Positions 59,942-64,000 of a DNA stretch of 64,000 nucleotides are shown in pieces. The DNA is from Pulveribacter suum (lineage in GTDB: Bacteria > Pseudomonadota > Gammaproteobacteria > Burkholderiales > Burkholderiaceae_C). Position numbers and translations under genes: made by a program. Position 1 is the first letter of the stretch. Each line of letters starts with the position of its first letter. Under the pieces are notes generated by a model that was not told the DNA's origin, ran no database searches, and saw only the letters and a program-made list of their open reading frames with translations. The DNA lies in assembly GCF_003013695.1 (NCBI RefSeq), contig NZ_CP027792.1, positions 2,252,501 to 2,316,500 on the forward strand. Direction: 5' to 3'.

Positions 59942-60895
59942 TCAGCGTTCCATCAGCTGCAGCATCAGGCTGATGCGCGATTTCATGGGCGACAGGCCGG
60001 GGGCGCTGCTCCAGGGCGCATCAGGGGGCAACGCCAGCATGCGGCCCTGCGGGCAGCGCGAGGCCACGCACACCGCCACGCCGGCCGCCGCAGCCCGGGC
60101 CAGGGCCAGCTCCAGATCCTCGTGCAGCGTGCCGTTGCCGGTGGCGGCGGCCACCAGGCCGTCCACCGCGCCGGCAGCCAACAGGGCGTCCACCACGCTG
60201 CCGTCCGCGCCGGCATGGCTCAGCACGATCTGCACGCGCGGCCACGGCCGCTGTCCCAGTTGCCGCGCCAGTGCGCCGTGGCGCGGGGCTGCGGGCTCAG
60301 GGGCGCGGCCGTGCGCCCAGCGCACCGGGCCCGCGTCCATCCAGCCCAGCGGCCCGCCGTCGCCCGAGGCAAAGGCATCCAGCCGCAGCGGGTGCATCTT
60401 GGCCACTTCGCGCGCGCCATGGACCACACCGGCGGCCACGGCCAGCACGCCGCGCGCACCGGGGTCGGCGGCCAGCGCCACGGCGTCCAGCAGGTTCTGC
60501 GGCCCATCGGGCACCAGCGCCGTGGCCGGGCGCATGGCGCTGGTCAGCACCACCGGCTTGTGCGAGGGCAGCAGGTTGTGCAGCAGCCAGGCGGTTTCCT
60601 CCAGCGTGTCGGTGCCGTGGGTGATGACGATGCCGGCCACGGCCTTGTCGTCCAGATGCAACAGGCAGCGCTGCACCAGCTGCATCCACAGCGCGTGCGT
60701 CATGTCCTTGCTGTCCACCTGGGCCAGCTGCTCGGCCACCAGCGGGCCGCGCGCGGCCTGCGCCAACTGCGGCACGGCGGCCAGCAGCTGCCCGATGCCC
60801 AGCTGCCCGGCCGTGTAGCCGACGCTGGCGCCGGCCACGTCGGAGGTGCCGGCAATGGTGCCGCCGGTGCCCAGTACCACGATTTTTCCTGCCAT
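59942..60895 (-). CDS. L-asparaginase
   Basis: This 317-residue amidohydrolase turns asparagine into aspartate and ammonia. Both catalytic threonines are seen: VLGTGGTIAGTSD near the start and ITHGTDTLEETAW around 95. No signal peptide is evident, so it is likely cytoplasmic. ATG 60895 is preferred; the longer frame starting at TTG 60925 overlaps an SOS box. It is divergent from lexA across 108 bases, so LexA could also affect it. Confidence 0.9.
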   Translation of the reverse strand: MAGKIVVLGTGGTIAGTSDVAGASVGYTAGQLGIGQLLAAVPQLAQAARGPLVAEQLAQVDSKDMTHALWMQLVQRCLLHLDDKAVAGIVITHGTDTLEETAWLLHNLLPSHKPVVLTSAMRPATALVPDGPQNLLDAVALAADPGARGVLAVAAGVVHGAREVAKMHPLRLDAFASGDGGPLGWMDAGPVRWAHGRAPEPAAPRHGALARQLGQRPWPRVQIVLSHAGADGSVVDALLAAGAVDGLVAAATGNGTLHEDLELALARAAAAGVAVCVASRCPQGRMLALPPDAPWSSAPGLSPMKSRISLMLQLMER

Positions 60896-60917
60896 GCCTC
60901 TTGCATCCTCTGAAAAA

Positions 60918-60933
60918 CTGTTCAAAAATACAG
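60918..60933. promoter_or_regulatory. LexA box 1 upstream of lexA
   Basis: CTGTTCAAAAATACAG is a perfect CTGT-N8-ACAG site, 22 bases before the asparaginase ATG and 70 bases before lexA. Confidence 0.88.
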
Positions 60934-60934
60934 A

Positions 60935-60954
60935 TACTGGATCAATAAACAGTA
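60935..60954. promoter_or_regulatory. LexA box 2 upstream of lexA
   Basis: TACTGGATCAATAAACAGTA has CTGG-N8-ACAG with TA flanks. Together with box 1 it makes a double operator typical of an autoregulated lexA. Confidence 0.85.
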
Positions 60955-61003
60955 CTCCTGTTCATTCTCCCGTCCGTTGACCCCGTCCTTTATGGAGCGC
61001 GCC

Positions 61004-61678
61004 ATGTTCACCCCTCCCAAGCTCACCGCCCGCCAGCAGCAGATCCTGGACCTGATCCAGACCGCCATCGCGCGCACCGGCGCGCCGCCCACGCGCGCCG
61101 AGATCGCGGCGGAGCTGGGCTTCAAGTCCGCCAACGCGGCCGAGGAGCACCTGCAGGCCCTGGCCCGCAAGGGCGTGATCGAGCTGGTCAGCGGCACCTC
61201 GCGCGGCATCCGCCTGCGCAGCGAGGCGGTGCGCAGCATCAACGCGGCGCGTGGCGCCCAGTTCAGCCTGCCCATCCCCGGGCTGAGCCAGCTCACGCTG
61301 CCCCTGATCGGCCGCGTGGCCGCAGGCTCGCCGATTCTGGCGCAAGAGCATGTGGACCAGAGCTACGTGGTCGAGGGCACGCTGTTCCAGCACAAGCCCG
61401 ACTACCTGCTCAAGGTGCGCGGCATGTCCATGCGCGACGCCGGCATCATGGACGGCGACCTGCTGGCCGTGCAGTCCACGCGCGAAGCACGCAGCGGGCA
61501 AATCATCGTTGCCCGCCTGGGCGACGAGGTCACCGTCAAGCGGCTGCGCCGCACGGGCAGCGCCATCGAGCTGCTGCCCGAAAACCCTGACTACCCCGTC
61601 ATCCGTGTCGAGCCGGGCGAGCCCTTCGAAATCGAAGGCCTGGCCGTAGGCTTGATCCGCAACACGATGCTGATGTAG
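61004..61678 (+). CDS. lexA: SOS repressor LexA
   Basis: This 224-residue repressor and self-cleaving protease has a winged helix ([32 protein letters not shown]). The cleavage site is Ala107-Gly108 (GRVAAGSPI). The catalytic Ser142 (GMSMRDAG) and Lys179 (VTVKRL) are present. ATG 61004 is preferred because GGAG lies 5 bases upstream and the start aligns with betaproteobacterial LexA. The two SOS boxes upstream indicate self-repression. Confidence 0.95.
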   Translation: MFTPPKLTARQQQILDLIQTAIARTGAPPTRAEIAAELGFKSANAAEEHLQALARKGVIELVSGTSRGIRLRSEAVRSINAARGAQFSLPIPGLSQLTLPLIGRVAAGSPILAQEHVDQSYVVEGTLFQHKPDYLLKVRGMSMRDAGIMDGDLLAVQSTREARSGQIIVARLGDEVTVKRLRRTGSAIELLPENPDYPVIRVEPGEPFEIEGLAVGLIRNTMLM

Positions 61679-61842
61679 GCAGCCGCCTGCACCAGCGCTG
61701 CCGCAGGTGGCGGGCGTCTGGCTTGTGAGGCCTCCAAAGCCCTACAAGCCGGCCCTGCGGATGGGCGCAAGTTTGCTTTTCATTCGGCAATCCTGCCTGT
61801 GTCCATCTTGTCGCCCTCTTGGTGAGGGTTGGGAGTTTTCAC

Positions 61843-62163
61843 ATGGCGTCCGCCTTGCTTGCCTGGACTTCGTCGCTGCCTCTCGTCTCCGCCGTCAGCC
61901 GCCCGCTGCGCCGCGTGGCCTATCAACTGCGTGGGCGTGCCCGCGCCCCCTGGTGCCCGAGCATTCCGCTGGCCGTGCCCAACGTTGCGCTGCAGCTGGT
62001 GCCGGCGCCCCCGATCGTGCCGGTCGCGGCTGCGCAGCGCCCGGCCGGGCCGCCGCTGCGCGTGATCATGCGTCCGCAGGCCGACGGCGCATGCCGCCTG
62101 GTCATCTCCGGCCGCATGGCCGATGTGTGCGCCGAGCTGGATCGGCTGGCGCTGGCCTGTTGA
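61843..62163 (+). CDS. Small unknown protein
   Basis: This 106-residue protein has a hydrophobic N-terminus (MASALLAWTSSLPLVSAVS), a Pro/Val-rich middle (PLAVPNVALQLVPAPPIVPV), and a compact C-terminal segment (LRVIMRPQADGACRLVISGR, then MADVCAELDRLAL). I do not recognise a family. The C-terminal segment looks like a small beta-alpha unit. It follows lexA by 164 bases on the same strand; ATG 61843 lies after GGGAG. Confidence 0.65.
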   Translation: MASALLAWTSSLPLVSAVSRPLRRVAYQLRGRARAPWCPSIPLAVPNVALQLVPAPPIVPVAAAQRPAGPPLRVIMRPQADGACRLVISGRMADVCAELDRLALAC

Positions 62164-62235
62164 CGGCTCCTTCGGGCCGGGCCACACGGGCCGGTCATCC
62201 AAGCCAGGCGGGCATAAAAGCGCCCGCGAGGGCCC

Positions 62236-64000
62236 TCACGAAGCCAGCTGCGCCCAGACCTTGTCCAGCCGCTTGGTGCTTACCGGGTACGGCGTGCGCA
62301 GCTCCTGCGCGAAAAAGCTCACGCGCAGCTCCTCCAGCATCCAGCGGTATTCCTGCATACGTGCATCCTGCTGGCCCTTGCGTTCGGCCAGCAGGCGCGT
62401 GTAGCGCTGCTCCAGCGGCTGCAGCTCCTTCAGGCGGGCGGCGTCGCGGGCCGGGTCGGTGCGCAGCTTGTCCAGGCGGCTGACGATGGCCTTCAAGTAG
62501 CGCGGGTAGTGCTGCAGCTGCGCCCAGGGCGCTGCGGCCAGGAAGGTGCGGGGCATCAGGCGCTGCAGCTGCTGGGTGGCGTCGGCCACGGCGTCGCGGG
62601 CGTTCTTGGTGTCCTTGAGCTTGCGCTGCACGGCGGCATATTCCTGCAAGATGACGCCGGCCTGCCGGGCCACCTCATTGGCGATGAGCGTCAGCCGGGC
62701 GCGGCCTTCCTGCACCCGCTGCTGAAACTGCACTTCGTTTACCGGCAGCGGCTCGGACAAAAAGGCGCGCTCCAGCGCCACGCCGATGATCTGCGCGCGC
62801 AGCTCCTCCTGCGTGCCCAGCGGCATGTAGGCCACGGCCATCTTCTGCAGATCGGGAACGTTTTTTTCCAGATATTTCAGCGCGTCGCGCAACTGCAGCG
62901 CGAACAGGCGCACCAGGCCGGCCCGGTGGCGCGCAGCGGCCGCCTCGGGCTCGTCAAAGACCTCGATACCGACCGCGTCGCCCTGGTCGGTCAGCGCGGG
63001 AAAGCCGATCAGCGTCTGGCTGCCCTTGCGGATTTCCATCAGCTCGGGCAGCTCGCCGAAGCTCCAGGCGGTGTAGCGCGCCTCGGCCCGCTGCGCAGCG
63101 GGGGCAGCGGCAGCAACCTCATTTTTGATAGCTGCTGGCGCTTGACCCGCGGGCTTTTGGAAACGTTTTGATGCTGTAACCGGCTCTGGATCAGCGCTGG
63201 CAGCTATCTTTAGTGAAGCAAGCGCCTGGAAGGCCCCGCGCGCACGGGTGCCCAGTTCGGCCTTCAGGGCGGCCAGATTGCGGCCCTGGCCCAGCTGGCG
63301 GCCGTGCTCGTCGGTGATGCGCAAGTTCATGAACAGGTGGGGGCTGAGCATGTCCAGCTTGAAGTCCGCACGCTTGACGTCCAGCGAGGTTTCGCCCCGC
63401 ACGGCCTTCAGCAGCGCGTCCACCAGGCTGCCTTGCGCCCACTGGCCCTCTTGCGTGAACAGCTGCGCCAGCCGCGCGGCGCTTTCAGGCAGCGGCACGA
63501 AGCGGCTGCGCGGGCGCTGCGGCAGGCTTTTCAAAAGCGCCTGGATCTTGTCCTTGAGCATGCCGGGCACCAGCCACTCGGCACGCTCTTCGCTGACCTG
63601 GTTGAGCACGAACAGCGGCACCGTCACGGTGACGCCGTCGCGCGCGTCGCCGGGCGCATGCAGGTAGCTGGCGCTGCAGTCCACGCCGCCCAGCTTGACG
63701 GTGCGCGGGAAGTTGTCGGTGGTGATGCCCGCGGCCTCGTGGCGCATCAGCTCCTCGCGCGACAGGCGCAAGAGTTGCGGCTGCTCGCGGCTGGCCACGC
63801 GGTACCACTTGTCGAACGTCGCGCCGCTGAACACGCCCTCGGGCAGCAGCTGGTCGTAGTAGGCGTAGATCAACTCGTCGTCCACCAGCACGTCCTGGCG
63901 CCGGCTCTTGTGCTCCAGCTCCTCGACCTTGCGCACCAGCTTCAGGTTGGCCGCCAGGAAGGGCCAGGGCGCGTCCCACTCGCCCTGCACCAGCGCCTGG
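62236..64000 (-). CDS. hrpA: ATP-dependent RNA helicase HrpA, C-terminal part (runs off the right edge)
   Basis: The last 588 or so residues of HrpA are visible, mainly the DUF3418 C-terminal region. Typical blocks are LVDDELIYAYYDQLLPEGV, RFVPLPESAARLAQLF-like segments, and the ending REEL-rich DKVWAQLAS. The helicase motifs lie beyond the window. About 30 residues (SADPEPVTASKRFQKPAGQA) between FQALASLKIAA and the YTAWSFGELPELM block are encoded by a pair of dispersed repeats. The protein may help rescue stalled ribosomes, as proposed for E. coli HrpA. Confidence 0.9.
   Translation of the reverse strand, partial: QALVQGEWDAPWPFLAANLKLVRKVEELEHKSRRQDVLVDDELIYAYYDQLLPEGVFSGATFDKWYRVASREQPQLLRLSREELMRHEAAGITTDNFPRTVKLGGVDCSASYLHAPGDARDGVTVTVPLFVLNQVSEERAEWLVPGMLKDKIQALLKSLPQRPRSRFVPLPESAARLAQLFTQEGQWAQGSLVDALLKAVRGETSLDVKRADFKLDMLSPHLFMNLRITDEHGRQLGQGRNLAALKAELGTRARGAFQALASLKIAASADPEPVTASKRFQKPAGQAPAAIKNEVAAAAPAAQRAEARYTAWSFGELPELMEIRKGSQTLIGFPALTDQGDAVGIEVFDEPEAAAARHRAGLVRLFALQLRDALKYLEKNVPDLQKMAVAYMPLGTQEELRAQIIGVALERAFLSEPLPVNEVQFQQRVQEGRARLTLIANEVARQAGVILQEYAAVQRKLKDTKNARDAVADATQQLQRLMPRTFLAAAPWAQLQHYPRYLKAIVSRLDKLRTDPARDAARLKELQPLEQRYTRLLAERKGQQDARMQEYRWMLEELRVSFFAQELRTPYPVSTKRLDKVWAQLAS
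63122..63215. repeat. Two dispersed-repeat copies inside hrpA
   Basis: GATAGCTGCTGGCGCTTGAC at the left and AGCGCTGGCAGCTATC at the right lie in inverted orientation about 90 bases apart. They are read in frame on the minus strand and encode an Ala/Pro-rich linker. Confidence 0.75.

Overview
The window is very GC-rich chromosomal DNA. Gene content and order point to a betaproteobacterium of the order Burkholderiales, most likely family Comamonadaceae (Acidovorax, Alicycliphilus or Diaphorobacter type). Supporting signs are an exbB-exbD-lpxK-ycaR-kdsB block next to adk, a LexA of the betaproteobacterial type, an mdtABC-type efflux operon, and many copies of a short dispersed palindromic repeat with the core GATAGCTGCTGGCGCTTG. 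I see no rRNA, insertion sequence, integrase or CRISPR array. The window reads as core chromosome with a few accessory genes.

Layout. 1-2 kb: an nnrS-DUF2249 nitric-oxide-response pair behind an NsrR-like operator, and an SMR efflux gene. 2-4.3 kb: an ATGA-coupled operon rlmB-sir2-fumarylacetoacetase-like hydrolase. 4.5-8 kb: sstT, an orphan YbbA-type ABC ATPase divergent from the esterase tesA, and a DUF2189 membrane protein. 8-15.2 kb: metC, a BON-domain lipoprotein, a SulP transporter, a GGDEF protein paired with a FlhG/MinD-like ATPase, and a chemoreceptor. 15.3-19 kb: LD-carboxypeptidase, a tadA fused to a degenerate alpha/beta hydrolase, a small membrane protein, and gltS. 19.2-24.3 kb: rlhA, a RhuM-Fic protein, a DEDDy exonuclease and metY. 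24.4-33.9 kb: a four-gene RND efflux operon (adaptor, two pumps, outer-membrane factor). 34-38.5 kb: egtD-egtB for ergothioneine, an OmpW-like porin, and DUF808. 38.6-46.9 kb: purL, map-glnD, and a DUF454 protein. 46.9-48.1 kb: two tRNA-Asn genes, a small gene with a near-consensus LexA box, and a BLUF photoreceptor. 48.2-53.7 kb: two different NADP-isocitrate dehydrogenases (homodimeric and monomeric), a small basic secreted protein, DUF192, and sodB. 53.8-59.9 kb: xseA, a DnaA-box-containing spacer, exbB-exbD-lpxK-ycaR-kdsB, a doubly frameshifted doxX, and adk. 59.9-64 kb: asparaginase, lexA with two SOS boxes, a small unknown gene, and the C-terminal part of hrpA.

The most interesting signals are these. 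The dispersed repeat occurs between genes and also in frame inside essential or large genes (purL, mdtB-like, hrpA, xseA, the outer-membrane factor, possibly lpxK). The mdtB-like pump carries a 39-residue insertion repeated twice in tandem in a loop predicted to be cytoplasmic. TadA carries a C-terminal hydrolase domain whose nucleophile position is Asn. An unknown 101-residue protein is probably SOS-regulated, and lexA itself lies 13 kb away. Several genes have a -10-like element so close to the start codon that a leaderless mRNA is likely.

All calls come from reading the sequence and from family knowledge. No database search was run.
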